51,804 nt of DNA from NCBI GenBank assembly GCA_903887175.1, contig CAISOV010000066.1, forward strand, positions 1-51,804, written 5' to 3'. Source of the DNA: an uncultured Micrococcales bacterium (lineage in GTDB: Bacteria > Actinomycetota > Actinomycetes > Actinomycetales > Microbacteriaceae). Shown here one piece after another: positions 8,814-19,723 of the stretch. A program made the position numbers and the translations under genes. The notes beneath the pieces were generated by a model. It searched no databases. It worked only from the letters and a program-made list of their open reading frames with translations, and was not told where the DNA came from. Position 1 is the first letter of the stretch. Every line of letters starts with the position of its first letter.

Positions 8814-10025
8814 ATGTCTGAACAACCGCTAAGAAGTCACGTTGGGCCGTATTTTGGCGAATTCGGTGGCCGCTTTGTTCCTGAGTCGCTGATAGCTGCA
8901 CTTGACCAGCTTGAGGCAACCTACAACTTTGCCAAAAATGACCCGGAGTTTGCGCTTGAATTAGCAGAACTGCACCGAACCTACACCGGTCGGCCTTCAA
9001 TCATTACCGAGGTTCCAAAGTTTGCTAGCCACGCAGGCGACGTGCGGGTTTTTCTCAAGCGCGAAGACTTGAACCACACCGGTTCACACAAGATTAATAA
9101 CGTAATCGGGCAAGCCTTGCTCACCAAACGCATGGGAAAAACCCGCGTGATTGCTGAGACTGGTGCTGGCCAACACGGTGTTGCAACGGCGACAGCAGCA
9201 GCCTTGTTTGGTCTCGAGTGCGTCGTTTATATGGGCAAGGTTGACACCGAGCGCCAAGCCCTGAACGTCGCACGCATGCGCCTGCTTGGCGCCGAAGTTG
9301 TTCCAGTGACCACTGGCACGGCAACTTTAAAAGATGCCATCAACGAGGCGCTGCGCGACTGGGTTGCCAACGTTGACAACACGCACTATCTATTAGGTAC
9401 TGTCGCTGGGCCGCACCCGTTCCCAACTATGGTGCGCGATTTTCACAGCGTTATCGGTAACGAAGCTCGCCAACAGATGCTCGACGAATTTGGTTTCTTG
9501 CCAGATGTCGTTGCGGCCTGCATCGGTGGCGGTTCAAACGCAATTGGTATTTTTCACGCTTTTCTCGATGACGAATCAGTGCGCCTGCTTGGCTTTGAAG
9601 CTGCCGGCGACGGCATCGACACCCCGCGTCACGCAGCAACACTCAATAAGGGCCGCCCAGGCGTTTTGCATGGTGCGCGCAGCTACATGTTGCAGAACGA
9701 AGATGGCCAAACCCAAGACAGTCACTCAATCTCGGCTGGGCTTGACTACCCGGGTGTTGGCCCAGAACACTCTTGGCTCAAAGACCTCGGTCGTGCTGAA
9801 TATCGAGGCATCACCGATGACGAGGCCATGCAGGCACTTCGCTTGCTGTCAAGAACCGAAGGAATCATTCCTGCCATTGAAACTGCACACGCACTTGCCG
9901 GCGTTCTAAAGCTAGGCAAAGAGTTGCCAACAGGTTCATCAATTTTGGTGAATCTCAGTGGCCGTGGCGACAAAGACATGGAGACCGCCGCTCGTTACTT
10001 TGATCTGATCGATTCGAAAGGCTAA
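8814..10025 (+). CDS. trpB: Tryptophan synthase beta subunit
   Basis: PLP enzyme that joins indole and serine to make tryptophan in the TrpA2B2 complex. The 403-residue length is standard. The PLP lysine is K93 in HTGSHKINN, and the phosphate-binding GGGSNAIG loop, the GAGQHG loop and the C-terminal LSGRGDKD are intact. A 49-base gap separates it from trpC, containing a TAAAGT hexamer seven bases before the ATG, so a private leaderless start cannot be excluded; only a weak AAGAAAG is otherwise available for ribosome binding. It is followed four bases later by trpA. Confidence 0.97.
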   Translation: MSEQPLRSHVGPYFGEFGGRFVPESLIAALDQLEATYNFAKNDPEFALELAELHRTYTGRPSIITEVPKFASHAGDVRVFLKREDLNHTGSHKINNVIGQALLTKRMGKTRVIAETGAGQHGVATATAAALFGLECVVYMGKVDTERQALNVARMRLLGAEVVPVTTGTATLKDAINEALRDWVANVDNTHYLLGTVAGPHPFPTMVRDFHSVIGNEARQQMLDEFGFLPDVVAACIGGGSNAIGIFHAFLDDESVRLLGFEAAGDGIDTPRHAATLNKGRPGVLHGARSYMLQNEDGQTQDSHSISAGLDYPGVGPEHSWLKDLGRAEYRGITDDEAMQALRLLSRTEGIIPAIETAHALAGVLKLGKELPTGSSILVNLSGRGDKDMETAARYFDLIDSKG

Positions 10026-10029
10026 CCGC

Positions 10030-10830
10030 GTGCCAAATAGCAGCAGCCTAACCGCTAGGCGCCTCAAAGCTAACCGTGACGCCGGCAAAGGTTCACTTGT
10101 TGGATATTTTCCGGCAGGCTACCCGAGTGTGCAAGGCGCAATCGATGCCGCCATCACAATGTGTCAAAACGGCGTTGACGTTCTCGAAGTGGGTGTGCCT
10201 TATAGCGACCCAGTTATGGATGGCCCAGTCATTCAAGAAGCCACCCAGGCAGCACTCGATGCAGGCTTTCGCCTGAAAGATGTCTTTGCAACGGTCAAAG
10301 CAATCACAGAGGCTGTCGACACCCCGGTTTTAGTGATGACCTATTGGAACCCTGTGCTTCAGTATGGCGTTGAGCGTTTTGCTGCCGACTTGGCAGCGGC
10401 CGGCGGCGCTGGCCTGATTACCCCAGACTTGATCCCTGATGAAGCTGGGCAGTGGCTAGAGGCCTCAGAGAAGCACAACTTAGACAGAGTCTTTTTGGCA
10501 ACCCCGACTTCGAGTGACGAGCGCCTTCAACGCGCAAGTGAACTTAGCCGAGGTTTCGTTTATTCGGTTTCAACAATGGGCATCACTGGCGCCCGCGAAG
10601 AAGTTGATCAGCTAGCTAGGGGAGTTGTGGCTGGAGTTCGCAGAGTTTCGCCAGAACAAAACACCTGTGTGGGAATCGGCATTTCGACCGCCAATCAGGT
10701 CACCGAAGTTAATGATTACAGTGATGGCGCCATTGTTGGTTCTGCTTTTGTGCGGGCCTATCAAAATGGCGGCCTCGATGCCCTCAAGCAAAAAGTTCAA
10801 GAGCTGAGCGCAAATCTTAATAAGCACTAA
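10030..10830 (+). CDS. trpA: Tryptophan synthase alpha subunit
   Basis: Cleaves indole-3-glycerol phosphate to indole and glyceraldehyde-3-phosphate and channels indole to TrpB. It has 266 residues. The catalytic Glu and Asp occur in VLEVGVPYSDPVMDGPVIQ, and the flexible loop STMGITGAR and phosphate-binding GIGIS are present. The start is GTG 10030. It is the last gene of the his-trp run; a 59-base gap to lgt follows with no terminator, so lgt may be partly transcribed from upstream. Confidence 0.96.
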   Translation: MPNSSSLTARRLKANRDAGKGSLVGYFPAGYPSVQGAIDAAITMCQNGVDVLEVGVPYSDPVMDGPVIQEATQAALDAGFRLKDVFATVKAITEAVDTPVLVMTYWNPVLQYGVERFAADLAAAGGAGLITPDLIPDEAGQWLEASEKHNLDRVFLATPTSSDERLQRASELSRGFVYSVSTMGITGAREEVDQLARGVVAGVRRVSPEQNTCVGIGISTANQVTEVNDYSDGAIVGSAFVRAYQNGGLDALKQKVQELSANLNKH

Positions 10831-10889
10831 AAACGAACTTTTCGAAAGCATTTGCCAAGTAGCATATTTAGAAATAGCAAAGGATACCC

Positions 10890-11876
10890 GTGAGCAGAAT
10901 TCACACAGCTTTTCCAGAGTCACCAGGCAGCGCCTTTCAGGTGGCTAACCTTCAGATTCACTATTACGCATTGCTGATTTTGGCTGGAATCATTCTTGCT
11001 GTTTGGATCAGCGGCGCCCGCCTGCGTTCGCGCGGGGCAGAAGGTGCGCTAGCTCTTGACATCGCACTTTTTGCTGTTCCGTTTGGAATCATAGGAGGTC
11101 GCGCGTTTCACGTTGTGACTCACTGGAACGACTATTTCAGCGACGGCAAGAATCCGGTAACCGCACTCTTTGTTTGGGAGGGCGGCCTCGCAATTTTTGG
11201 CGCCCTAATCTTTGGCGCTGTGGGTGCCTTTATTGGCGCCCGAATCGCGGGCTTGCGCTTTACTTCTTATTTAGATGCTCTTGCTCCTGGCCTAATCTTG
11301 GCCCAAGCAGTAGGTCGCTGGGGCAACTATTTCAACTCAGAACTTTTTGGCGCGCCAACAACGGCGCCTTGGGGAGTTCCCATTGCGTCGAGCAACCCGG
11401 CTTTTCCGGTTGACTTGCCTGCTGGCACAACCGAGGCCCCAACTCTGTTCGAACCTACTTTCTTGTATGAATCACTTTGGTGCCTGATTGGCTTTGCGTT
11501 GCTACTTTGGGTTGACCGAGTAATGCAACCGCGCTGGGGCAAACTTTTCGGCCTCTATCTGATCTATTACTCAATCGGCCGCTACTTCATCGAGGGAATG
11601 CGCATCGACCCTAGCGACATCTATTTCGGTCTGCGCACAAACCAGTGGATGTCACTTATCGGCGTCGTGGGCGGAATCGTCTTGATCATCATGCAAAATC
11701 GTCGCCACCCGGGCATCGAGCTTTCACCGTATCGTGCAGGTTTTTCGGCACCAGTAAAAGAACCAGCCGAACAGCCATTTGAAGACCAAGACCTTGATTC
11801 GGAATATTCTGGCGAGTATGTTGCAGATGCCTCAGCTGATGCAGATGCGATAGAATCCATTAATCTAAAGAAATAG
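10890..11876 (+). CDS. lgt: Prolipoprotein diacylglyceryl transferase
   Basis: Inner-membrane enzyme that transfers diacylglycerol from phosphatidylglycerol to the lipobox cysteine of prelipoproteins. The protein has 328 residues and about seven membrane helices. The Lgt signature GRWGNYFNSELFG (with the catalytic-region Arg), GGRAFHVVTHW, EGGLAIFGAL and the C-terminal RxNQWMS region are visible. The tail after about residue 290 is acidic and probably disordered. The start is GTG 10890 with AAAGGAT upstream. The position after trpA is the usual actinobacterial one. Confidence 0.95.
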   Translation: MSRIHTAFPESPGSAFQVANLQIHYYALLILAGIILAVWISGARLRSRGAEGALALDIALFAVPFGIIGGRAFHVVTHWNDYFSDGKNPVTALFVWEGGLAIFGALIFGAVGAFIGARIAGLRFTSYLDALAPGLILAQAVGRWGNYFNSELFGAPTTAPWGVPIASSNPAFPVDLPAGTTEAPTLFEPTFLYESLWCLIGFALLLWVDRVMQPRWGKLFGLYLIYYSIGRYFIEGMRIDPSDIYFGLRTNQWMSLIGVVGGIVLIIMQNRRHPGIELSPYRAGFSAPVKEPAEQPFEDQDLDSEYSGEYVADASADADAIESINLKK

Positions 11877-11908
11877 TTTTTCTTCAGTTTCACGCAGTGT
11901 TTTAAGAC

Positions 11909-11925
11909 TTGGTGCATCGCACCAA
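11909..11925 (+). promoter_or_regulatory. Perfect 17-base palindromic repeat upstream of gltB (candidate operator)
   Basis: TTGGTGC-ATC-GCACCAA has 7-bp perfect arms around a 3-base centre and lies 51 bases upstream of the chosen gltB start. No T tract follows in either direction, so it is unlikely to be the lgt terminator. The size and symmetry resemble a repressor-type operator; the binding protein cannot be inferred. Confidence 0.45.
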
Positions 11926-11975
11926 ACATGTATGGGCCAGCGTTGTCCCTCCTAGTTTTTCGATTGGAGTGCAAC

Positions 11976-14900
11976 GTGCCTGAAATGTCGCCGTTTGAGC
12001 GATTTAGCACCAGCCCTAAAAAGGTTGGGCTTTATGACCCTGCCAACGACAAAGATGCCTGTGGTCTCGCCATGGTTGCAACTTTGCGTGGCACAGCCGG
12101 TCACGACATTATCGACACAGCACTTCAGGCACTAACCAACCTTGAACACCGCGGAGCCGTCGGCTCTGACTTTGGCACTGGCGATGGTGCGGGCATTTTG
12201 ACCCAGCTTCCTGATGTCTTTCTGCGCGCTGTGGCAGGTTTTGAGTTGCCTGAGGCTGGCAAATATGCCGCCGGTCTGGTCTTTTTGCCTACCGACCATA
12301 GCGAACAGGTTAAAGCTGAGGCAGGGTTTGCGAACCTGGCTGCCGAAGAGGGTTTGGCAGTTTTAGGTTGGCGCCAAGTAGACACTAGGCCAGAGGTTTT
12401 GGGCGACTTGGCTCGGGCCGCAATGCCTACTATTCGGCAGGTTTTTGTTGCAGCTCTTGATGCCGACGTGGTTGAAATGGCGTTGGAGCGAGCACTGTTC
12501 CGCCTGCGCAAGCGCGCCGAGCGAACCTTAGGAATTTATCTTCCATCGCTTTCAAGCCGCACCATTGTCTATAAAGGCATGGTTACAACACTTCAGCTTG
12601 AGCCTTTCTATCCAGACCTGAGTGACGAGCGATTTGCATCAACTTTGGCTTTGGTGCACTCCCGATTCTCAACAAACACTTTTCCTTCGTGGCCGCTAGC
12701 GCATCCGTTCAGAATGATCGCGCACAATGGCGAGATCAACACCGTCAAAGGCAACCGCAACTGGATGCGCTCACGTGAGTCTCAGCTCAGCAGCGCAGCA
12801 CTCGGTGACATCACCCAGCTAACACCGATCATCACCCCGGGCGGCTCAGACAGCGCATCTTTCGATGAGGTTGTCGAACTTCTCTATATGGGCGGCCGCA
12901 GCTTGCCTCACGCAATGATGATGATGATTCCTGAGGCGTGGGAGAAACAGTCAGACATCGACACTGACCGCAAAAACTTTTATGAGTACCACTCGATGCT
13001 CATGGAGCCTTGGGACGGCCCCGCTGCCGTTGTGTTCACGGATGGCTCTCTGGTTGGCGCAACGCTTGACCGCAACGGTTTGCGCCCAGGTCGCTATGTA
13101 ATCACCGACGACGGCATGGTTATTCTTGCCTCAGAAATCGGTGTGGTCGACATTGACCCGAGCAAAGTTGTTCGCAAAGGTCGCTTGCAGCCCGGTCGCA
13201 TGTTCTTGGCCGACACTGTTAGCGGTCGTTTGATCGACGACGACGAAATCAAAGCAGAGATCTCAGCGCTTGAGCCTTGGGGCGAGTGGCTTGAGGCGAG
13301 TCGCATCAACCTTGCCGACCTGCCAGAGCGCGAACACATTGCGCACACCGCGTCTTCGGTAAACCGCCGCCAACGCACTTTTGGTTACACCGAAGAAGAA
13401 CTTCGTGTTCTGATTGCGCCAATCGCTCGAACCGGCGCTGAACCACTCGGCGCAATGGGTTCCGACACTCCAATCGCGGCGCTTTCTGACCGCCCAAGAC
13501 TCTTGTTTGATTACTTTGTTCAACAGTTCGCACAGGTAACCAACCCGCCGCTCGACTCGATTCGCGAAGAGGTCGTAACCTCACTAAGCACCGGCATCGG
13601 CCCTGAGCGCAACGTGCTGACGGCAACACCTGAACACGCGCAACAAGTGATTCTTGATTTTCCGGTTTTGAACAATGATGAAGTTGCCAAAATCAAGCAC
13701 ATTGACGAAAAACCTGGCGTTGGCCAAGCGTTTGTGGTTGAGGGTCTCTATCGCGTTGACGGTGGGGCAGAGGGCCTTGAGGCACGAATTCGTGAAATCG
13801 GTGCTGAAGTTGACGAAGCCATTGAAGCTGGCGCAACCTACCTAATTTTGAGTGACCGTGACAGCAACCGCGAGTTGGCGCCGATTCCTTCGCTGCTTTT
13901 AACCTCGGCTGTTCACCACCACCTGATTCGCAGCGGTTTGCGCACCAGGGTTGGTCTTGTGGTTGAAGCCGGCGACGTGCGTGAGGTTCACCACGTTGCT
14001 GCTTTGATCGGTTACGGCGCTGCAGCAATCAACCCATACCTAGCTCTCGAATCAGTTGAGCAGATGGTCAAAGACGGCACCATCGCAGGCCTGCCACTTG
14101 ACAAGGCGCATTACAACCTCATCAAAGGTCTTGGCAAAGGCGTGCTCAAGATCATGTCAAAGATGGGCATCTCAACAGTTGCTTCTTATTCGGGCGCCCA
14201 GTGCTTTGAAGCCATCGGACTAAGCCAAGACTTTGTTGACACCTATTTCAGCGGCACCACCAGCCAGCTTGGTGGAATCGGCCTCGATGTTATTCACGAA
14301 GAGATTGCTGAGCGTCACGCAAGTGCCTACCCGCTCGAGCAAGCCACAAACGTTCACGACCGCCTAGAGACCGGCGGCGAGTATCAGTGGCGTCGCGACG
14401 GTGTTCCTCACCTATTCAACCCTGAAACCGTGTTCAAGCTTCAGCACTCGACACGCAGCAAGAGCATGGAAATCTTTAGAGAGTACACCAGCCTGGTAGA
14501 CAACCAAGCTGAGCGCCTGATGACGCTGCGTGGTTTATTCACTTTGCGCGAGGGAGTAAGACCAGCAATCTCAATCGACGAAGTTGAACCGATTAGCGAG
14601 ATCGTGAAGCGTTTCTCGACTGGCGCTATGTCTTATGGTTCAATCTCACCCGAGGCTCATGAAACTTTAGCAATCGCTATGAACCGCATTGGCGCAAGGT
14701 CAAACACCGGCGAAGGTGGCGAAGACGTAGCGCGTTTGCTTGACCCAACTCGACGCAGCGCAATCAAGCAGGTAGCATCTGGTCGCTTTGGTGTAACCAG
14801 CATGTATCTAACGCACGCTGATGACATTCAAATCAAAATGGCCCAGGGTGCAAAGCCGGGTGAGGGTGGCCAGTTGCCACCAAACAAGGTTTACCCATGG

Positions 14901-16538
14901 ATCGCGCGCACCAGACACGCCACCGCTGGCGTGGGCCTGATTTCGCCGCCCCCACACCACGATATTTATTCAATCGAAGACTTGAAGCAGCTGATTTTTG
15001 ATGTCAAGCGTGCAAACCGCGCAGCCCGCGTTCACGTAAAACTCGTGAGCCAGGTTGGCATCGGCACAGTTGCTGCCGGTGTAGCCAAAGCTAAGGCAGA
15101 TGTACTCTTGGTTTCTGGCTTCGATGGCGGCACTGGCGCAAGCCCGCTCAACTCGCTGAAGCACGCTGGCACGCCTTGGGAACTTGGCCTAGCCGAAGCT
15201 CAGCAGACCTTGATGCTCAACGGTCTTCGCGACCGTGTGACCGTTCAAGTTGACGGTCAGATGAAGAGCGGCCGCGACGTAATCGTCGCTGCGCTGCTAG
15301 GCGCTGAAGAATTCGGTTTTGCAACCGCACCCTTGGTTGTCGAGGGCTGTGTGCTGATGCGCGTTTGCCACCTAGACACCTGCCCGGTTGGAGTTGCCAC
15401 CCAAAACCCAGTTTTGCGTTCGCGCTTCACCGGCCAAGCCGACCACGTTGTGAATTTCTTCGAGTTCTTGGCCCAAGAAGTTCGCGAATATCTGGCACTG
15501 CTCGGCTTCAAGAGCCTCGATGAGGCGGTTGGCCGCAGCGAGCTTCTAGACGTAAACCGCGCTATCGCTCACTGGAAAGCCGATGGGCTCGACTTGACAC
15601 CAATCTTGGCAGCACCAGCATTGCCTGCCGACTCACCTCGTCGACGCACCACTAGCCAAGATCACGAGCTAGAGAACCACTTTGACCACAAGCTAATTGA
15701 GCTGGCCGCAGCGTCTCTAAACGATGCAAAGTCGAGCAAGATTGACCTGCCGATCAGCAACACCGCTCAGGCCGTCGGAACCATGCTTGGCAACGAGCTG
15801 ACCAAGCGATACGGCGTTGAAGGGTTGCCCGACGGCACCATCGACATCACCCTGCACGGCGCAGCCGGACAATCATTTGGCGCGTTTGTTCCTAAGGGAA
15901 TCAAGCTGACCCTGATCGGTGATTCAAACGACTATGTCGGCAAGGGCCTGTCGGGTGGCGTTATCGTGGTGCGCCCCAACGAAAACAGCCTCTTTGCTGC
16001 CGAGCAAAACATCATTGCCGGAAACGTCATAGGCTATGGTGCCACCAGCGGAACAATTTTGCTAAACGGCATCGTGGGTGAACGCTTCTTGGTTCGTAAC
16101 TCTGGCGTCACTGCCGTTGTCGAAGGCGTGGGCGATCACGCACTCGAGTACATGACCGGCGGTGTAGCTGTGATTCTGGGTGCAACCGGTCGCAACCTTG
16201 GTGCCGGAATGTCAGGCGGTGTCGCATATGTTTATAAGCTGCGCGCTGACCGCGTGAACCACGAAGCGCTCACCGGCAAAGAGCTTCACCTCACCCCGCT
16301 TGAACCTGCCGACGCTACCAAGTTGCGCTCACTGCTTGAATTTCATGCAGCCGAGACCGGCTCTCAACTCGCGCAGAGCATCCTCAATGATTTTGATACC
16401 GAGCTTGAGCACTTTGTTCGAGTTTTGCCACGTGACTATGCAGCTGTCGTTGCGATTCGCGAAAAAGCAATAGCTGAAGGCGTCGACCCTGATGGCGATG
16501 TAGTTTGGCAGCAGATTTTGGAGGTAACTCGTGGCTGA
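11976..16538 (+). CDS. gltB: Glutamate synthase large subunit
   Basis: NADPH-GOGAT alpha subunit, making glutamate from glutamine and 2-oxoglutarate. I chose GTG 11976 because GGAG lies six bases upstream; the track ATG (11928) lacks a Shine-Dalgarno. This gives 1520 residues. C29 in KDACGLA is the N-terminal nucleophile after propeptide removal and heads the Ntn glutaminase domain. The central and FMN synthase domains follow ([19 protein letters not shown]), with the 3Fe-4S cysteines C1125, C1131 and C1136 at E. coli-like spacing, then the GXGXG domain. It overlaps gltD by 8 bases. Confidence 0.96.
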   Translation: MPEMSPFERFSTSPKKVGLYDPANDKDACGLAMVATLRGTAGHDIIDTALQALTNLEHRGAVGSDFGTGDGAGILTQLPDVFLRAVAGFELPEAGKYAAGLVFLPTDHSEQVKAEAGFANLAAEEGLAVLGWRQVDTRPEVLGDLARAAMPTIRQVFVAALDADVVEMALERALFRLRKRAERTLGIYLPSLSSRTIVYKGMVTTLQLEPFYPDLSDERFASTLALVHSRFSTNTFPSWPLAHPFRMIAHNGEINTVKGNRNWMRSRESQLSSAALGDITQLTPIITPGGSDSASFDEVVELLYMGGRSLPHAMMMMIPEAWEKQSDIDTDRKNFYEYHSMLMEPWDGPAAVVFTDGSLVGATLDRNGLRPGRYVITDDGMVILASEIGVVDIDPSKVVRKGRLQPGRMFLADTVSGRLIDDDEIKAEISALEPWGEWLEASRINLADLPEREHIAHTASSVNRRQRTFGYTEEELRVLIAPIARTGAEPLGAMGSDTPIAALSDRPRLLFDYFVQQFAQVTNPPLDSIREEVVTSLSTGIGPERNVLTATPEHAQQVILDFPVLNNDEVAKIKHIDEKPGVGQAFVVEGLYRVDGGAEGLEARIREIGAEVDEAIEAGATYLILSDRDSNRELAPIPSLLLTSAVHHHLIRSGLRTRVGLVVEAGDVREVHHVAALIGYGAAAINPYLALESVEQMVKDGTIAGLPLDKAHYNLIKGLGKGVLKIMSKMGISTVASYSGAQCFEAIGLSQDFVDTYFSGTTSQLGGIGLDVIHEEIAERHASAYPLEQATNVHDRLETGGEYQWRRDGVPHLFNPETVFKLQHSTRSKSMEIFREYTSLVDNQAERLMTLRGLFTLREGVRPAISIDEVEPISEIVKRFSTGAMSYGSISPEAHETLAIAMNRIGARSNTGEGGEDVARLLDPTRRSAIKQVASGRFGVTSMYLTHADDIQIKMAQGAKPGEGGQLPPNKVYPWIARTRHATAGVGLISPPPHHDIYSIEDLKQLIFDVKRANRAARVHVKLVSQVGIGTVAAGVAKAKADVLLVSGFDGGTGASPLNSLKHAGTPWELGLAEAQQTLMLNGLRDRVTVQVDGQMKSGRDVIVAALLGAEEFGFATAPLVVEGCVLMRVCHLDTCPVGVATQNPVLRSRFTGQADHVVNFFEFLAQEVREYLALLGFKSLDEAVGRSELLDVNRAIAHWKADGLDLTPILAAPALPADSPRRRTTSQDHELENHFDHKLIELAAASLNDAKSSKIDLPISNTAQAVGTMLGNELTKRYGVEGLPDGTIDITLHGAAGQSFGAFVPKGIKLTLIGDSNDYVGKGLSGGVIVVRPNENSLFAAEQNIIAGNVIGYGATSGTILLNGIVGERFLVRNSGVTAVVEGVGDHALEYMTGGVAVILGATGRNLGAGMSGGVAYVYKLRADRVNHEALTGKELHLTPLEPADATKLRSLLEFHAAETGSQLAQSILNDFDTELEHFVRVLPRDYAAVVAIREKAIAEGVDPDGDVVWQQILEVTRG

Positions 16539-17985
16539 TCCAAGAGGTTTTCTAAAACTGACTGAACGCGAAACAGCTCTTCGTCGCCCAGTAGACGTTC
16601 GCATTCGCGACTACAAAGAGGTTTATGAGCCACGCGACGCAGCAACCGTCAAAAATCAAGCCGGTCGCTGCATGGATTGCGGCATTCCGTTTTGCCACCA
16701 GGGTTGCCCCCTCGGAAACCTGATTCCGGAATGGAATGACCAAGTTTGGCGTGGCGACCTGCCTGCCGCTATCGAGCGTTTGCACAAGACAAATAATTTT
16801 CCAGAGTTCACCGGCCGGGTATGCCCTGCACCGTGCGAAAGCTCATGTGTTCTAGGCATCAATCAGCCAGCTGTCACCATCAAAGAGGTTGAAGTCAGCA
16901 TTATCGACGAGGCTTTTGGTCGCGGCTTGGTGCAGCCTCACGCGCCTGAGCGCCTCACTGGCAAAACAGTCGCGGTTGTTGGCTCCGGGCCTGCCGGCCT
17001 TGCAGCGGCGCAACAACTCACCCGCGCTGGCCACACAGTAGCCGTTTATGAGCGCGATGAAAAAATCGGTGGTTTGCTGCGATACGGCATTCCAGACTTC
17101 AAGCTCGAAAAGCACCACATTGACCGTCGCTTGGCTCAGATGACCGCCGAGGGCACAAGATTTCGAGCCGGCATCAATATTGGCGTCGACATTAGCTGGC
17201 ACGATCTTCGAGCTCGTTACGATGCCGTTTTGATTGCCACTGGTGCAACCAAAGCACGTGACCTAGATGTTGCCGGTCGCGAACTATCTGGCGTGCACTT
17301 TGCCATGGATTTCTTAAACCAAGCTAACCGTTGGGTCGATGGGGCAGAAGTTGTTGACCAAATCACGGCTGAAGGCAAGAACGTCATTATTCTTGGCGGT
17401 GGTGACACCGGCGCAGACTGTCTTGGCACCTCAACTCGCCAAGGTGCACTTTCGGTTACCACTTTGGCCATCGGCAAGCAGCCCGCTTCAGAGCGCCAGC
17501 CAAATCAGCCTTGGCCTACTTTTCCGACACTTTTCGAAGTTTCTTCGGCTCACGAAGAGTTCGGCGAACGCAAATACTTGGCATCGACCGTTGAATTCGT
17601 TGGCGAAAACGGCAAACTAACGGGAATTAAGGTAGCTGAAACCGAATTCGTCGAAGGCAAACGCTTGCCGAAGGCTGGCACCGAAAAAGTTTTGCCTGCT
17701 GACCTCGTTCTTCTCGCACTCGGTTTTACCGGTGTTGAGGGCGACGAGCTTGCAGAACAGGCAGAAGTCGAAATCGACCGTCGCGGCAACGTGACAAGAA
17801 ACTCGACCTACAGCACGAACCAAGATGGATTCTTTGTCGCGGGCGATGCTGGTCGTGGTCAATCACTCATTGTTTGGGCAATCGCAGAGGGTCGTGCCGC
17901 TGCAGCCGCAATTGATGAGTACCTGGAAGGCAAAACTGAGCTTCCGTTCCCAGTAAAACCAACCGACCGACCACTCACGGTCTAA
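16531..17985 (+). CDS. gltD: Glutamate synthase small subunit
   Basis: Passes electrons from NADPH through FAD and 4Fe-4S clusters to GltB. At 484 residues it is full length. The N-terminal cluster motif [14 protein letters not shown] (C47, C50, C55, C59) and the second set CPAPCESSC are present. The FAD loop [14 protein letters not shown] and the NADPH loop [14 protein letters not shown] complete the oxidoreductase. GTG 16531 overlaps the end of gltB and is preceded by GGAGG at six bases, so synthesis of the two subunits is coupled. Confidence 0.97.
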   Translation: MADPRGFLKLTERETALRRPVDVRIRDYKEVYEPRDAATVKNQAGRCMDCGIPFCHQGCPLGNLIPEWNDQVWRGDLPAAIERLHKTNNFPEFTGRVCPAPCESSCVLGINQPAVTIKEVEVSIIDEAFGRGLVQPHAPERLTGKTVAVVGSGPAGLAAAQQLTRAGHTVAVYERDEKIGGLLRYGIPDFKLEKHHIDRRLAQMTAEGTRFRAGINIGVDISWHDLRARYDAVLIATGATKARDLDVAGRELSGVHFAMDFLNQANRWVDGAEVVDQITAEGKNVIILGGGDTGADCLGTSTRQGALSVTTLAIGKQPASERQPNQPWPTFPTLFEVSSAHEEFGERKYLASTVEFVGENGKLTGIKVAETEFVEGKRLPKAGTEKVLPADLVLLALGFTGVEGDELAEQAEVEIDRRGNVTRNSTYSTNQDGFFVAGDAGRGQSLIVWAIAEGRAAAAAIDEYLEGKTELPFPVKPTDRPLTV

Positions 17986-18000
17986 CACCAAACCCTAATA

Positions 18001-18022
18001 GCCGGCTAGGGATCACGCCGGC
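18001..18022 (+). other. GCCGGC stem-loop in the pyk leader
   Basis: Two GCCGGC blocks separated by TAGGGATCAC can form a 6-bp G/C stem with a 10-base loop, just upstream of the pyk Shine-Dalgarno (AGGAAT). No T tract follows, so it is not a classic terminator for gltD. It could modulate pyk translation or mRNA stability; this is inference. Confidence 0.3.
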
Positions 18023-18038
18023 GAAAGAGCAGGAATAA

Positions 18039-19481
18039 ATGAGACGCGCAAAAATCGTTGCAACCCTCGGGCCAGCAACATCAACCTATGATCAGATTCG
18101 CGCAATCGTTGAGGCTGGCGTTGACGTCGCCCGCATGAACCTAAGTCACGGCAGCTACGACGTTCACGAGGGCATTTATCGCACCGTGCGCCAGGTAGCC
18201 GCTGACACCGGCAAGGCTGTTGGCATTTTCGTTGACCTTCAAGGTCCGAAAATTCGCCTCGGTCGTTTTGAAAACGGCCCAGTGATGCTCGAAAAGGGCG
18301 CAACTTTCAAGATCACCACAGACGAAATTCTCGGCAACGTCGACATCTGTGGCACAACTTTTAAGGGTCTTCCGGGCGACGTAAAGCCTGGCGACCTTTT
18401 GCTAATCGATGATGGCAAAGTTACCTTGAAGGCCACCGAAGTCAGCGACACCACAGTTACTACTGTGGTTGAGATTGCTGGCCCAGTTTCGAACAACAAG
18501 GGCATCAACTTGCCAGGTGTAGCAGTTAATGTGCCTGCGCTTTCAGAAAAAGATGAAGACGACCTTCGCTGGGCAATTCGCCTGGGCGTCGACATGATCG
18601 CTCTTTCTTTCGTGCGCAACGCAAGCGACATCGTGCGAGTTCACGAAATCATGAACGAAGAGGGCAAATTCTTGCCAACTATTGCCAAGGTAGAAAAGCC
18701 TCAGGCTGTTGAAGCTCTCGAAGAAATCATCGACGCATTCGATGGCATCATGGTTGCCCGCGGCGACCTTGGTGTTGAGTTGCCGTTCGAGCAGGTTCCG
18801 CTAGTTCAGAAGCGCGCGATCGAACTCAGCCGCCGCTGGGCCAAGCCGGTAATCGTTGCAACACAAATGCTTGAGTCGATGATTACAGCATCACGACCTA
18901 CTCGTGCCGAAGCTAGTGACGTAGCAAACGCTGTTCTCGATGGCGCCGACGCACTGATGCTTTCAGGTGAAACAAGCGTTGGTGAGTTCCCGGTTGAGAC
19001 CGTTGCAGCTATGGCACGAATCATCGAATCAACCGAAGAGAACGGCCTTGACCGCATTCCAGCGCTCGGCACCCGCCCACACACCCACTCTGGTGCCGTT
19101 TCACTGGCAGCTGTTGAGATTGCTGAACTGCTTGGCTCGAAGTATGTCTGTGTATTCACCGAATCAGGTGACTCACTGCGTCGAGTGGCACGCCTGCGCA
19201 GCAGTGTTCCAACATTGGCCTTCACCCCGAGCGAGACCACACGCAACCGTCTAGCTTTGGTTTGGGGAGCACAGACTTACCTAGTTTCGCCTGTGACTCA
19301 CACCGACGAAATGATGTTCCAGGTCGACGAGCTAGTTTTGGCTGAAGGCAAAGCACGCCAGGGCGAAGAAGTCGTAGTTGTAGCCGGCACACCTCCAGGC
19401 ATCGCAGGTTCGACCAACTCGCTTCGCGTGCACCGCGTGGGCGATGCCGTCAACGGCGCGGCTCCTGGTTACCAGCGCTAA
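18039..19481 (+). CDS. pyk: Pyruvate kinase
   Basis: Final ATP-forming step of glycolysis, phosphoenolpyruvate to pyruvate. The 480-residue protein starts MRRAKIVATLGPATS, and has the substrate and metal region NLSHGSYDVH, IAKVEKP with the catalytic Lys, the MVARGDLGVELP signature and ATQMLESM. A C-terminal allosteric domain is present. ATG 18039 follows AGGAAT. A strong hairpin terminator closes the unit 15 bases after the stop. Confidence 0.97.
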   Translation: MRRAKIVATLGPATSTYDQIRAIVEAGVDVARMNLSHGSYDVHEGIYRTVRQVAADTGKAVGIFVDLQGPKIRLGRFENGPVMLEKGATFKITTDEILGNVDICGTTFKGLPGDVKPGDLLLIDDGKVTLKATEVSDTTVTTVVEIAGPVSNNKGINLPGVAVNVPALSEKDEDDLRWAIRLGVDMIALSFVRNASDIVRVHEIMNEEGKFLPTIAKVEKPQAVEALEEIIDAFDGIMVARGDLGVELPFEQVPLVQKRAIELSRRWAKPVIVATQMLESMITASRPTRAEASDVANAVLDGADALMLSGETSVGEFPVETVAAMARIIESTEENGLDRIPALGTRPHTHSGAVSLAAVEIAELLGSKYVCVFTESGDSLRRVARLRSSVPTLAFTPSETTRNRLALVWGAQTYLVSPVTHTDEMMFQVDELVLAEGKARQGEEVVVVAGTPPGIAGSTNSLRVHRVGDAVNGAAPGYQR

Positions 19482-19494
19482 ACCGCAACAAATT

Positions 19495-19534
19495 AGAAAA
19501 ACCTCAGGCCATTGACCTGAGGTTTTTTCTTTTT
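19495..19534. terminator. Bidirectional intrinsic terminator between pyk and tRNA-Leu
   Basis: ACCTCAGG-CCATTGA-CCTGAGGT is an 8-bp stem with a 7-base loop, extended by flanking A and T runs. On the plus strand it is followed by TTTTTTCTTTTT, ending pyk; on the minus strand by TTTTTC, ending the tRNA transcript. The plus-strand T run ends at the base pairing with the last A of the tRNA CCA, so the spacing is minimal. Confidence 0.9.
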
Positions 19535-19617
19535 GGTGCCCGAGGTGGGAGTCGAACCCACACGTCTCTCGACAAAGCATTTTGAGTGCTCCGCGTCTGC
19601 CATTTCGCCACTCGGGC
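19534..19617 (-). tRNA. tRNA-Leu (anticodon CAA)
   Basis: The minus strand reads GCCCGAGTGGCGAAATGGCAGACGC, then an anticodon arm with loop CTCAAAA (anticodon CAA, reading UUG), a long variable arm and the T arm GGGTTCGACTCCC. It closes with the 7-bp acceptor partner CTCGGGC, discriminator A and an encoded CCA. The long variable arm and the A discriminator fit leucine. Total length is 84 bases including CCA. Confidence 0.95.
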
Positions 19618-19641
19618 ATGAGATAACCACATAACTTTATC

Positions 19642-19667
19642 CGATTGGCTGCTGGTTGCGCCAATCG
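19642..19667. promoter_or_regulatory. 8-bp inverted repeat between tRNA-Leu and the response regulator
   Basis: CGATTGGC-TGCTGGTTGC-GCCAATCG has perfect 8-bp arms around a 10-base loop, in the 106-base divergent region. It lacks an adjacent T tract on the plus strand. It could be an operator for either divergent unit or a leader hairpin of the response regulator mRNA. Confidence 0.4.
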
Positions 19668-19723
19668 TGAAAAATCTAGCTTTTTCAGCTTTCTTGCAAG
19701 CGTTTTCTAATAAAGTGGAGCGC

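Noticed and set aside
11928-11975. Upstream ATG of the gltB ORF
   Set aside because: There is no Shine-Dalgarno before it, whereas GTG 11976 has GGAG at six bases and gives the normal short propeptide.
19667-19723. Upstream GTG start of the response regulator
   Set aside because: It gives a Phe-rich extension not expected before the receiver domain, and falls on the inverted repeat; ATG 19724 has GTGGAG upstream.
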